Source: Microbacterium sp. SLBN-146 (GTDB lineage Bacteria; Actinomycetota; Actinomycetes; Actinomycetales; Microbacteriaceae). Taken from it: a stretch of DNA of 64,000 bases. Numbering within the stretch: position 1 is the stretch's first letter; every line of letters begins with the position of its first letter. Below are positions 15,354 to 23,501 of this stretch, one piece after another. Position numbers and translations under genes: made by a program. The stretch spans positions 868,001 through 932,000 of the forward strand of contig NZ_VFMR01000001.1 in the NCBI RefSeq assembly GCF_006715145.1, in the 5' to 3' direction. The notes beneath the pieces were generated by a model. It was given only the letters and a program-made list of their open reading frames with translations. It made no database searches and was not told the DNA's origin.

Positions 15354-15653
15354 TCAGGCGAGGGTGAGGAAGAGTTTCTCGAGTTCCTCTTGCGTGAGCG
15401 ATTCGCTCTCGGGATCGACGATGCAGTTGCGCATGGCCGTCGCGACGATCGCGTAACCGGCACGATCGAGGGCCTTCGACACCGCGGCGAGTTGGATCAC
15501 GACGTCGCGACAGTCGGCCCCGGAGTCGACGGCCGTCACGACAGCGGCGAGCTGACCCTGAGCGCGCCGCAACCTGTTCACGATCTTCCGCTGCTGCGCC
15601 GCAAGTTCGGCTTCGCGCTCGACAGCGTCTTGAACCTGTACCGAATCGGTCAT
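15354..15653 (-). CDS. cstR: CstR-type persulfide-sensing repressor (copy 2)
   Basis: The 99-residue CsoR-family protein is convergent with the persulfide operon: KIVNRLRRAQGQLAAV, ADCRDVVIQLAAVSKAL and YAIVATAMRNCIVD. Cys48 and Cys77 are 29 apart, and the CsoR copper-ligand histidine position is Ala73, so it also reads as CstR-like. A GATAGGAGGA ribosome binding site precedes the ATG. A perfect TACCCC-TA-GGGGTA palindrome sits 46 bp upstream of the start, so autoregulation is likely. It is about 50% similar by eye to the 14816 copy. Two repressors for one module is unusual; heterotetramers or different sulfur thresholds are possible. Confidence 0.87.
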   Translation of the reverse strand: MTDSVQVQDAVEREAELAAQQRKIVNRLRRAQGQLAAVVTAVDSGADCRDVVIQLAAVSKALDRAGYAIVATAMRNCIVDPESESLTQEELEKLFLTLA

Positions 15654-15698
15654 CGCGGCGTCCTCCTATCGGGGACTGCCATTCTCCCACGCTTCGGA

Positions 15699-15712
15699 TA
15701 CCCCTAGGGGTA
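15699..15712. promoter_or_regulatory. CstR/CsoR operator upstream of the second cstR
   Basis: TACCCC-TA-GGGGTA is a perfect 14-bp palindrome, 46 bp upstream of the start codon at 15653. It shares both half-sites with the operator at 13138-13153. It lies in the 84-bp gap between the repressor and the HNH endonuclease gene; both are on the minus strand. Confidence 0.82.
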
Positions 15713-15737
15713 GCGCAGGCTCGCCATGACGGGGCCG

Positions 15738-17054
15738 TCAGAAGGGTGCAGCGTGGTTGGCGTCGACACCGGTGCCAGTGCCGGTGTGGGTGGTTTTGTC
15801 GGGTGTGGTGTCCCGGAAGACGGGGACGCGGCGTTCGGGGGGAACGAGGTATCGTCGCCCGGCAGGGGAGGTCCACTCCACCACACCCCCACTGTCAGGA
15901 ACCTGCCGCAACCCCCACCCACCGTGGTGTTTCACCCGATGATGCCCCTTGCACAACGGGGCCAGATTCTTCAGCGACGTGTGCCCGCCGTGTTCCCACG
16001 CGACCGTGTGATCGATCTCACACCGTGACGCGGGAACCCCGCACCCCGGCGCCATACACCGATCCGCCCGCCACCTCACCAACCGCCGCAACGACGCTGG
16101 CGGGGTGTACCGGTCACGGCCCACCGAGAGCACCATCCCCGTCTCCGGATGCGTGAGCACCCGCATCCACTGCCCGTCCCCACCGCAGAGTTCCCGGGCG
16201 CGGGCGATCGGGATCGGACCGAACCCCTCCACCACCGCCGGATCACACCCCGCACCGGCCACCCCGGCATCATCGGCCTGCAACAACGCCACCGCGGGAA
16301 CGGTGACGACCACCGACGCCCGGATCCCTCGTGAGGAGTCGGGATGCGACGACACGACCCCGTCGATCAGCAGGTCGGCGACCACATCCGCGCGCACCTG
16401 ATCCAGACTCCGCGTCTCCCCCTCCCCGGTGAGGATCGTCTTCGCGATCGCCGTCACCCGGGTCTGGATCGCATGCGCCTCGACCGTCGGACCATACACA
16501 TGGATCCACGACATCCCGTCCCCCTCGTGCTCCACCCACACCCGCCGACGCGCCAACGCCTCCTCCTGCCGCGCAGCCAACGTCACCACCCGGGCAGTAT
16601 CGATCAGCGTCCGAAGCTTCCGGCGGAACACCCCCACCGGCTCCCCCTCCGCCAACACCAACGCCTCCCCCGCCAGCTCGTCCCGCACCCCGGGTTCCAG
16701 CTCGTCCACCCCCGTGACCAGCACCTCGACATGCCGCTCCGTGATCCGCGCCTCCCGCAACGCCACCCACACCTCCGGGTACCGGTTCACCACCGCCTCC
16801 GCCAGCCCGATCAGCCTCCCCGCCGCATGCTCCGTGATCCGCAACGCCCCCGCCAACTCCAGCCGCAACCCCCGCAACACCACATCCGTCAACACCCGCC
16901 CCGCAGCACCCGCCCGCGCGAGATGAAAATCACGCAACTCATCCACCCGCAACAACCGCTCCGCCGCGAACCCCGCCATCACCCCATCCAGATCCTGCAC
17001 AACCTCCAACGGACCAGGAACCGGCCAATCCAGAACAGTAGGGTCGTCGTACAT
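15738..17054 (-). CDS. HNH endonuclease with DUF222 domain
   Basis: The 438-residue protein has an N-terminal DUF222 region (about 20-310, helical, ARITERHVEVLV, RTLIDTARVV) and a C-terminal HNH nuclease. The nuclease includes CMAPGCGVPASRCEIDHT, then EHGGHTSLKNLAPLCKGHHR with the zinc-cysteine pair and the catalytic His residues. DUF222-HNH genes occur in many near-identical copies in Gram-positive actinobacteria and behave like mobile or repeated elements. Their role is unknown. The coding sequence has very C-rich third positions, unlike its neighbours, which fits a transferred element. Start at 17054 (ATG) is the usual MYDDP-type N-terminus; the SD is weak. Confidence 0.87.
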   Translation of the reverse strand: MYDDPTVLDWPVPGPLEVVQDLDGVMAGFAAERLLRVDELRDFHLARAGAAGRVLTDVVLRGLRLELAGALRITEHAAGRLIGLAEAVVNRYPEVWVALREARITERHVEVLVTGVDELEPGVRDELAGEALVLAEGEPVGVFRRKLRTLIDTARVVTLAARQEEALARRRVWVEHEGDGMSWIHVYGPTVEAHAIQTRVTAIAKTILTGEGETRSLDQVRADVVADLLIDGVVSSHPDSSRGIRASVVVTVPAVALLQADDAGVAGAGCDPAVVEGFGPIPIARARELCGGDGQWMRVLTHPETGMVLSVGRDRYTPPASLRRLVRWRADRCMAPGCGVPASRCEIDHTVAWEHGGHTSLKNLAPLCKGHHRVKHHGGWGLRQVPDSGGVVEWTSPAGRRYLVPPERRVPVFRDTTPDKTTHTGTGTGVDANHAAPF

Positions 17055-17152
17055 ACCCCGACAGTAGAACAAACCTCCGACACTCCCCCGGCCACCCCAA
17101 CACACATCCACAGGACCGAAGCGCCGAAGTGGGGCGTGTCAGAAGGGGAGTG

Positions 17153-17692
17153 TCAGAGGGGGGTCGCGAGACCTTCGATGACCTCGGCGTGGGGCAGCTC
17201 GGCGAGCACGCGACCCGGCAAGAAGAGTTTCGCGCCCCGGATACCCGCCCCGATGATGATCCTCGGCAGGACCGCGACCCGCGCGTCGACGAACAGACGC
17301 CACTCTTCAGGAAGACCGAGCGGTGTGATCCCGCCGAACTCCATGCCCGACATGGCCACCGCGTCGTTCATCGGAGCAAAGCTCGCCTTCTTCGCTCCGA
17401 GGAGCCGGCGGACGGTGCCGTTCACGTCGGCGCGCGTGGTCGCGAGCACGACACACGCCGCGAAGGTCGTGACGTCGCCCCGTGTTCCCGCGACGACGAG
17501 GCAGTTCGCCGAGGCATCCAGCGGCTGGTCGTACTCCGCGCAGAACGCGGCGGTCTCGGCGAGCGCGGGGTCGACGGGCGCCACCTCGATCTGCGCCGCG
17601 CTTTCGGCAGGAAGGGATGCCAGGGCTGTCACGACCGGCATCGCCAACAGGTCGAGGTGTCCCAGGACGGGTGTCAGGGTGAGCGTGCTCAT
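17153..17692 (-). CDS. YbaK/aminoacyl-tRNA deacylase-type domain protein
   Basis: This 179-residue protein has the YbaK/ProX editing fold: CLVVAGTRGDVTTFAACVV, then RRLLGAKKASFAP and the diagnostic MEFGGITPLGLPEEW loop, followed by RIIIGAG. YbaK and ProX proteins hydrolyse mischarged Cys- or Ala-tRNA in trans. The conserved Lys in GAKKASF and the GGITP loop are present, so catalytic competence is plausible. Start and stop: ATG overlaps the TGA of the flotillin gene by one base (TGATG), so it is coupled to that gene. Functional connection with the flotillin is unclear. Confidence 0.82.
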   Translation of the reverse strand: MSTLTLTPVLGHLDLLAMPVVTALASLPAESAAQIEVAPVDPALAETAAFCAEYDQPLDASANCLVVAGTRGDVTTFAACVVLATTRADVNGTVRRLLGAKKASFAPMNDAVAMSGMEFGGITPLGLPEEWRLFVDARVAVLPRIIIGAGIRGAKLFLPGRVLAELPHAEVIEGLATPL

Positions 17693-19287
17693 CAGCTCGA
17701 TTCGGTCGGCTCCGGCTCGGGCGTCGCAGAGACCTTCGCGGCTGCTGCTCCCCCCTTGGTCGGCGCGGTGTCGGCGATCCCCGCTCCGATTCCGCGGCCC
17801 ACGGCCTGACCCTGGATGATCGCGGCGAGGTCGAGACCCGTCGCGGATTCGACGCTGTCGAAGACCGAACGCAGCGCTTTGGCGCTGTCTCCGCCGACGA
17901 CGCTGCTGGCTCCGTCTTCGGCGCTGCCGCCGATGATCGAGACGTTCCCGATCGTCGCGTAGCCCTTGGCGAACTCGGCCATGATCGAGGGCAGCACGTC
18001 GAGGACACGCTGCGAGAGGAAGGCCTCCTGGTTCGACGCGATCGCCTCGGCTTCGGCCTCGAGCGCGCTCGCCCGGGCTTCACCTTCGGCGCGGATCGCG
18101 TCAGCCTCAGCCTGCGCACGCAGGCGTCGAGCGGATGCCTCCGCGTCGGCGAGCGAGCGCAGTGCCGCCGCTTCACCGGCAGCCTTGGCCTCGGCGGCCG
18201 CCGCTTCCCCGGCTGCGCGAGCCTTGTCGGCTTCCGCCTGCTGCTCGGCGATGCGCGTGCGCGCTTCGGCCTGCTTGACCTGCTCGATCGCGCCAGCCTC
18301 GGCAGCGCGCTCACGCGTGTAGAGCTCCGCCTGCGCGCGGGTCTCAGCCTCGTAGCGCTGGGCGTCGGCGACACGCTTGATGTCGGCATCGAGCTGCGCC
18401 TGCTTGTTCTCGGCTTGCTGCTGGAGAACGGCCTGTTCGGCCTGCGCACGTGCGAGGTACTCCGCCTGCTCCGCTTCGGCTCGCGCGCGGCCGACCCCGG
18501 CGTCGGCGTTGGCGGTGTTGGTGTCGAGTGCCGTCTGCTCGACGAGGTTGGACTCCTGGTTGGTGATGACCTTCTGGTTGATCGCGCGATCCGCGTTGGT
18601 CTGCGCGATCTCGGCCGCCTGCCGCTTCGCCTGGATCTCCGGGGCACCGAGCGACTGGATGTAGCCGACGGCATCCGTAATGCCCTTGATCTGGAAGGAA
18701 TCGAGGATGAGGCCCTGCTCGGCGAGCTCCTGCGAGACGTCGGCTGCGATCTGGTCGGAGAACTTCTTGCGCTCGCGCATGAGTTCGACAACGGACAGCG
18801 TGGCCACGATGCCACGGAGCGCGCCCTCGAGCTGCTCGGTCGTGAACTGCTCGATCGCCGAGTCCTGGGAAGCGAAGCGTTCAGCCGCACGGCGAACGAA
18901 CAACGGGTCGGAGCCGATCTTCACGATCGCGACGCCGTCGACGTTGAGCGTGACATTGTCGAGCGACTGCGCCTCGGCGTTCAGCGACACCTGCCGCGAG
19001 CGCAACGAGATGATCTCGTGACGCTGCGTGATCGGATTGACGAGCGACTTGCCGTTGACGATCACCGTGACCGGCGACTCCGACATCTCGGATCGACTGG
19101 ATCCGTCGGCGTCGAGGATGGTGCTCTGCACCTTCTGCTTGCGCCCCGAGATCACGAGCGCTTCGTCAGCACGTGCGACCTTGATCCAGCTCCGTGCGAA
19201 CAGCAGAACGATCAATCCCACGACGACAGCGGCCACGACCGCGATACCGACGATGATCAGGATGCCAACGGCTCCGGCGATCTCCAT
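17692..19287 (-). CDS. Flotillin / SPFH domain membrane-scaffold protein
   Basis: The 531-residue protein has an N-terminal transmembrane helix (about 5-30), then an SPFH/band-7 domain (about 35-215) including RADEALVISGRKQKV and RRAAERFASQDSAIEQF. A long Ala/Glu-rich coiled coil (about 215-420, with repeated EAEA and AEQA heptads) precedes a Gly-rich C-terminal region. This is the flotillin architecture; the protein oligomerises under the membrane and organises membrane microdomains. A GGAGGAGT ribosome binding site sets the start at 19287, against two upstream in-frame codons. It is first gene of a two-gene unit with the YbaK-like gene. No NfeD-type partner is visible. Confidence 0.9.
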   Translation of the reverse strand: MEIAGAVGILIIVGIAVVAAVVVGLIVLLFARSWIKVARADEALVISGRKQKVQSTILDADGSSRSEMSESPVTVIVNGKSLVNPITQRHEIISLRSRQVSLNAEAQSLDNVTLNVDGVAIVKIGSDPLFVRRAAERFASQDSAIEQFTTEQLEGALRGIVATLSVVELMRERKKFSDQIAADVSQELAEQGLILDSFQIKGITDAVGYIQSLGAPEIQAKRQAAEIAQTNADRAINQKVITNQESNLVEQTALDTNTANADAGVGRARAEAEQAEYLARAQAEQAVLQQQAENKQAQLDADIKRVADAQRYEAETRAQAELYTRERAAEAGAIEQVKQAEARTRIAEQQAEADKARAAGEAAAAEAKAAGEAAALRSLADAEASARRLRAQAEADAIRAEGEARASALEAEAEAIASNQEAFLSQRVLDVLPSIMAEFAKGYATIGNVSIIGGSAEDGASSVVGGDSAKALRSVFDSVESATGLDLAAIIQGQAVGRGIGAGIADTAPTKGGAAAAKVSATPEPEPTESS

Positions 19288-19413
19288 GGGCGACTCCTCC
19301 TCCATCAGGGCCACGGCCGTGTGCGGTCGCCCACCTCCACACTGCCAGATGTGAGATGCGCACGCCCATCGCCTTCCAGGGCTGTGGACGAACGGTCTCG
19401 ACGGGCGGAGTCC

Positions 19414-20718
19414 TCAGGCTTCGGCCGAGGGCTGCGGCATCCGCCTCTCGATGACGTACATCACGGCGATCGAGACCATCGCGACAGCCGCGAGAAGGAT
19501 GGTGAGCACCGCGAGTCCTTCGAAGAGGTTCCACTCGGCGAAGACACCACCGAGGATGTTGCCCAGGAGGTAGCCGGCACCCACGACCACCGAATAGACA
19601 CCCATGATGAGGCCGCGGTTCTCGCGGAATTCGGAGGAGATGTCACTCAAGTGGGTGAGAGCGGCCGGAGTGAAGCCGGCCTCGAGGAACACCCCGATCA
19701 GCACGAGAGGCAACGCCACCCAGAGGGAGACTCCACGGTTGGCGAGCAGGAGGCCCACCGACGCGAGGACCGCGCCGAACACCGTCACGAACAGAGTCGG
19801 CACGGTCGGCAGCTTTCCGATGAAGAACGCCCATGCGACGATGCAGAGGCTGAAGACGAGCACGTAGATGCCCAGCACCGCCGACAGCCCCGCCTCGTTG
19901 TCTGCGAAGGCCCCGGGGAAGAGTTGGCCGGGCGCACGCTGCTCGCCGGCGAGGACGAACGTGATCTGCGACGTGACCCAGGTTCCGAGGATCGCGTTCA
20001 CGGCGATCCACGCGGGGAGGAACGCGATAAGGCGCGGCTGGGCGAGCACCCGGATGCGGTCGCCCACGCTCGCCCGTTTCAGCACCGGATGCGCACCCGC
20101 GGTCGGGCGCACGAAGAGGAGCACGAGAAGCGCCGCGATGACGTAGACGCCGGCGAGCGCGACGAACGACCAGAGACCGAGCGCTCCATAGAGCAACGGT
20201 CCCGCGACAGCTCCCAGCGCGATGCCGCCCGACGATGACAGCTCGTAGAGGCTCGTCACGCGCCCGCGCCGCATCCTGTCGTCGTCGCTCGCGTCGGCGA
20301 GGAGGCCCAGCGTCGCGGGTGCCGAGATCGCCGCGCCGGCTCCGTCGAGGAGGCGCGCCGTCCCCACGATCACCACGACGAGGACGATCGACGGCGCTGC
20401 CGCGACGAGCGAGGCACCCGGCGTGATCAGGATCCCCGCCGCGGCCAGCAGCGGCGCAGCGATGAGAAACACGCGACGTCCGCGACGGTCACTGGCAGAG
20501 CCGGCGATCGGGGCCAGGACAAGCTCGGCGAGGAAGCTCACACCCGACAGCACTCCCAGCAGGAGCGCCCCCACGGGAGCGCCCTCACGGGAGAGGTCGA
20601 CGAAGTACGCGCCGAGCGCGAGTGCACCCGCAGCCGAGGCGCTCCGCAACAGCAGCTGGGCGACGATGACCGCACCGGTGCCGCGGCCGGCGATGCGTGA
20701 GTTCTGTGCGGATGCCAC
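19414..20718 (-). CDS. MFS transporter, 12 helices
   Basis: The 434-residue major facilitator has 12 predicted membrane segments. The loop 2-3 motif GSASDRRGRRVFLIAAPL is present, and the second half has IGKLPTVPTL and EFRENRGLIMGVYSVVVG. The sequence near residue 135 (LADASDDDRMRRGRVTSLYE) resembles drug-efflux and uncharacterised actinobacterial permeases. The GTG at 20716-20718 is chosen because of the GGGAGGGTGAG ribosome binding site. It is divergent from the carotenoid-type operon with about 200 bp between the start codons. Substrate unknown. Confidence 0.85.
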   Translation of the reverse strand: MASAQNSRIAGRGTGAVIVAQLLLRSASAAGALALGAYFVDLSREGAPVGALLLGVLSGVSFLAELVLAPIAGSASDRRGRRVFLIAAPLLAAAGILITPGASLVAAAPSIVLVVVIVGTARLLDGAGAAISAPATLGLLADASDDDRMRRGRVTSLYELSSSGGIALGAVAGPLLYGALGLWSFVALAGVYVIAALLVLLFVRPTAGAHPVLKRASVGDRIRVLAQPRLIAFLPAWIAVNAILGTWVTSQITFVLAGEQRAPGQLFPGAFADNEAGLSAVLGIYVLVFSLCIVAWAFFIGKLPTVPTLFVTVFGAVLASVGLLLANRGVSLWVALPLVLIGVFLEAGFTPAALTHLSDISSEFRENRGLIMGVYSVVVGAGYLLGNILGGVFAEWNLFEGLAVLTILLAAVAMVSIAVMYVIERRMPQPSAEA

Positions 20719-20781
20719 GATCTCACCCTCCCATCGAACGGTCGTCTTAGGCCTGACGGATCCACGACTGTATCCGCGGGT

Positions 20782-20787
20782 TAGAAT
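20782..20787 (+). promoter_or_regulatory. Candidate -10 element of the prenyltransferase-desaturase-photolyase operon
   Basis: TAGAAT in the context GGGTTAGAATCGC lies about 150 bp before the chosen prenyltransferase start and about 36 bp before the alternative GTG at 20819. No convincing -35 box is visible at the right distance, so an alternative sigma factor or an activator may be needed. No light-responsive (LitR-type) operator was recognised. Confidence 0.4.
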
Positions 20788-20932
20788 CGCGTCACGCGCG
20801 CACCCCCCGCGCCGCTGAGTGGTTCGAGGAGCACGGCCATCGACGATCACCTCCCACCCGCGTCTCGCCCATCGGATCGGGACTCCCATCGCTGATGGCG
20901 CCGGGGTCGCGCCCCGGACCCGAGCCTCGGAC

Positions 20933-21784
20933 GTGTGGTCGACCGTCACACGCCTGATCCACATCTCACGCCCCGTGCTGTGGATCAACACGATCGGGAC
21001 GGGCGTGCTCGGCATGTGGCTCACGGGCCAGCTGCTCGACGTTCAGGCCATCCCGATCATCCTGTGGCTCACGCTTCCCTTCAATCTCCTGATCTACGGC
21101 GTCAACGACATCTACGACCAGGACACCGATGCGCTCAATCCTCGAAAGGGGTCGATCGAGGGTGCCCGGATCACGCCGAACGAGGTGCGGCTGATCCTGT
21201 GGGCCGTCGCACTGACGAACGTGCCGTTCCTCGTGTACTTCGTCGTCGCGCTCCCACCGATGGCGATCGCCCTCATCCTGCTCTACACGGCCGTCTTCGT
21301 CTTCTACTCCGCCCCTCCGCTGCACTTCAAGAGACGCCCGTTCCTCGACTCGCTGAGCAACGCCGCCTACGGCCTGCCCTTGCTGATCGTCCCGGTGGCA
21401 CTCGACGCTCCACCCGTGTGGCCTGCTGTCGTCGGACTGCTCACCTGGAGCGTCGCCAAGCACGCCTTCGATGCCGTGCAGGACATCGAGGAAGATCGCG
21501 AGGCGGGCATCACGACGACGGCCGTCCTGCTCGGCCCACGCAGGACCGCGATCTGGAGTGCGGCGTGGTGGCTCGCGTCGACCGTGCTGTTCGCGCTCGT
21601 CAGCATCCCCGTCGCCGCAGTGAACCTCGCGATCGCGGGCGTACTGGTCGTCTGGCTGCTCGTCCGACCGACCCCCGCGACAGGGCGACGCCTCTACCCG
21701 CTGTCGGTCGCCTTCCCCTACATCGCGGGCTCCGTGGCGAGCGGGCTCCTCCTCGCCGCGATGTTCCTCGGGATCTACCCGTGA
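20933..21784 (+). CDS. UbiA-family prenyltransferase, CrtEb/LyeJ (lycopene elongase)-type
   Basis: The 283-residue membrane protein has about eight helices. The first Asp-rich motif is GVNDIYDQDTDALNPRKGSI and the second is AVQDIEEDREAGITTTAV. Both match the CrtEb/LyeJ lycopene elongases that add C5 units to lycopene on the way to C50 carotenoids; CrtEb has GINDVFD-x-ESD and GAVQDVNADREA at these sites. I chose GTG 20933 because it puts HISRPVLWIN at the family position. A GTG at 20819 would add 38 low-complexity residues, and neither has a good SD. The stop overlaps the next start (GTGA). No phytoene synthase, GGPP synthase or cyclase gene is in the window. Confidence 0.8.
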   Translation: MWSTVTRLIHISRPVLWINTIGTGVLGMWLTGQLLDVQAIPIILWLTLPFNLLIYGVNDIYDQDTDALNPRKGSIEGARITPNEVRLILWAVALTNVPFLVYFVVALPPMAIALILLYTAVFVFYSAPPLHFKRRPFLDSLSNAAYGLPLLIVPVALDAPPVWPAVVGLLTWSVAKHAFDAVQDIEEDREAGITTTAVLLGPRRTAIWSAAWWLASTVLFALVSIPVAAVNLAIAGVLVVWLLVRPTPATGRRLYPLSVAFPYIAGSVASGLLLAAMFLGIYP

Positions 21785-23214
21785 GCCGGATCGTCGTCGT
21801 CGGGGCGGGCCTCGGCGGTCTCGCGGCATCCACGCTTCTGGCCCACGCGGGGCATCGCGTCACGCTGCTCGAGGCCGGGCCGACCGTGGGTGGAAAAAGC
21901 CGGCGTCTCGACGTCTACGGCGAGCGCATCGACACGGGTCCGTCGATCGTGACCTTCCCCGGCGTCTGGGAGGGGCTGCTGCGCCGGCTCGATGACGGGC
22001 CCCGCTCGATCGCCGGCGTCGCCGAGCTCGAGCTCGTGCGCCTTCCCGAAGTCGGCCGCTACTACTACCGGAGAGAGGAGACGTCGCTGCCGGTCGCGCC
22101 GGATCACCCGTGGTATCCGGCGTGGAAACGCTTCAGCGACCTGCACGCCCCCCTCGCCGACGACGTCACGGCGCTGCTCGTCGCCGACCCGCTCGACCGC
22201 GCGTCACTTCCGGCACTGCGGCGACTGCTCGCCGTCTACGGCCCTCGACTGAGCACACGCGCGTACCTCGACAGTCTCACGTGGCTGCCGGAGGGCCTCC
22301 GCGAGATCATCGCCATCCACACCCTCAACGCCGGAGTCTCCCCCGCCCGCACACCCGCCCTCTACGCGAGCATGCCCGCGATCATGGCGGAGACCGGTGC
22401 GTGGGTGCCGCGCGGGGGCGTGTACGAGGTCGTCCTCGCCCTCCAGCGACTCGCGGATGCCGCTGGCGTCGACGTGCGCACGGAGGAGGCCGTGACCCGG
22501 CTCGAACGAGGGCGGGTCACCACGACGCAGGGCGTGCACCACGCCGACCTCGTCGTGAGTGCGGTGGATGCCGAACGGCTCACCTCCCTTCTGGGACACA
22601 CCCGCCCGCGGCGTTCTGACCGCACCCTCTCGTGCTCCGCCATCGCCGTCTACGGGGTGCTCGAGGAGCCGCTCCCGGACGACATCGCCGCACACAGCGT
22701 CATCCTTCCCACCAAGCCTGACGCGCTTCATCGGAGCCTCGGCGCCGGCGACGAGCCCGCCGACACGATGACCTTCGTCAACCACTACCGCGCGGGCGAG
22801 ATCTATCCGAACGACCGCAGCACTCTCGGCATCCTGCTCACCGCCCCTGCTGACGGGCAGGAGTACACGCTCGATCACCCGTTCGTTCGCCGCGAGATCG
22901 CGCGCGCCTCGACCGTGATGGGGATGGATGCTCCGTTCACCGACGCCATGATCGACACCGTCGTGCTCGACCCGCGGTACTACGGGTCGTTCGGCGAACC
23001 ACACGGTGCTCTGTACGGGACGGCACGTCCCCTGTGGATGAGCGGACCTCTCCACACGCCGGCCCACCACGACCTCCGGACGCCCTGGCTCTGGCGGGTC
23101 GGGGCCTCGGTGCACCCCGGCGGAGGCATCCCCGCTGTCATCGGCGGCGCGATGATGGTCACGCGGAAGCTGCTGTCGAAGCATCCTGCTGAGCGGAAGA
23201 GCGATCGGTCGTGA
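21781..23214 (+). CDS. CrtI/CrtD-type carotenoid desaturase (FAD-dependent)
   Basis: The 477-residue flavoprotein starts with [20 protein letters not shown], the FAD-binding Rossmann motif, followed by [15 protein letters not shown] and [11 protein letters not shown]. The C-terminal [15 protein letters not shown] motif closes the phytoene-desaturase/carotenoid-isomerase family pattern. The family covers 15-cis-phytoene desaturases and the 3,4-desaturases (CrtD) of C50 carotenoid routes. Pairing with a lycopene elongase recalls the haloarchaeal lyeJ-crtD arrangement, which is an inference here. Translation is coupled to both neighbours: GTGA overlaps at 21781 and 23211. Confidence 0.85.
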   Translation: MSRIVVVGAGLGGLAASTLLAHAGHRVTLLEAGPTVGGKSRRLDVYGERIDTGPSIVTFPGVWEGLLRRLDDGPRSIAGVAELELVRLPEVGRYYYRREETSLPVAPDHPWYPAWKRFSDLHAPLADDVTALLVADPLDRASLPALRRLLAVYGPRLSTRAYLDSLTWLPEGLREIIAIHTLNAGVSPARTPALYASMPAIMAETGAWVPRGGVYEVVLALQRLADAAGVDVRTEEAVTRLERGRVTTTQGVHHADLVVSAVDAERLTSLLGHTRPRRSDRTLSCSAIAVYGVLEEPLPDDIAAHSVILPTKPDALHRSLGAGDEPADTMTFVNHYRAGEIYPNDRSTLGILLTAPADGQEYTLDHPFVRREIARASTVMGMDAPFTDAMIDTVVLDPRYYGSFGEPHGALYGTARPLWMSGPLHTPAHHDLRTPWLWRVGASVHPGGGIPAVIGGAMMVTRKLLSKHPAERKSDRS

Positions 23215-23501
23215 TCGTCCGCGTGTCCGAAGCCCGCGTCCTGCCGGACCGCGGCGAAGAGTTCCTCGAGGCACTTCGCGCGCTCGTCGCCGAGTTCCCG
23301 GCACGATACGAGGGACTCGTCTCCCACGAGATCCTGATCGACGCCGCCGATTCGACCCGCGTCCAGTACGTCAGCCGATGGGTCGACGAGTCTGCTCTCG
23401 TGCGGTTCGCCGGCGAGAACTGGGCCGTGGACCCCGTGACCTTTCCTGAGGAGGAGAGCTACCTCACCGCGCCCCTCACGCTGCGCCATTTCGTCGTATG
23501 A
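23211..23501 (+). CDS. Antibiotic-biosynthesis monooxygenase (ABM)-like small protein
   Basis: The 96-residue protein has a ferredoxin-like ABM fold: [20 protein letters not shown], then [20 protein letters not shown] and a [14 protein letters not shown] strand-helix. ABM proteins are small dimeric monooxygenases or heme/quinone-binding proteins. In this operon it could assist carotenoid oxidation or protect a flavin partner; both are guesses. GTG start overlaps the desaturase stop (GTGA), and its stop overlaps the photolyase start (ATGA), so it is clearly part of the four-gene operon. Confidence 0.75.
   Translation: MIVRVSEARVLPDRGEEFLEALRALVAEFPARYEGLVSHEILIDAADSTRVQYVSRWVDESALVRFAGENWAVDPVTFPEEESYLTAPLTLRHFVV

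Noticed and set aside
15738..15760. Terminator at the end of the HNH gene
   Set aside because: The sequence contains short GTGCCAGTGCCGGTGTGG repeats but no paired stem near the stop codon.
18415..20238. Frame of about 600 codons antisense to the flotillin and MFS genes
   Set aside because: Highly charged repetitive translation without domains; explained by Ala/Glu-rich codons of the flotillin coiled coil on the other strand.
20935..23214. Alternative frame joining the prenyltransferase and desaturase
   Set aside because: The frame gives the desaturase only after about 280 meaningless Arg/His-rich residues; the prenyltransferase frame overlapping at GTGA is the real upstream gene.
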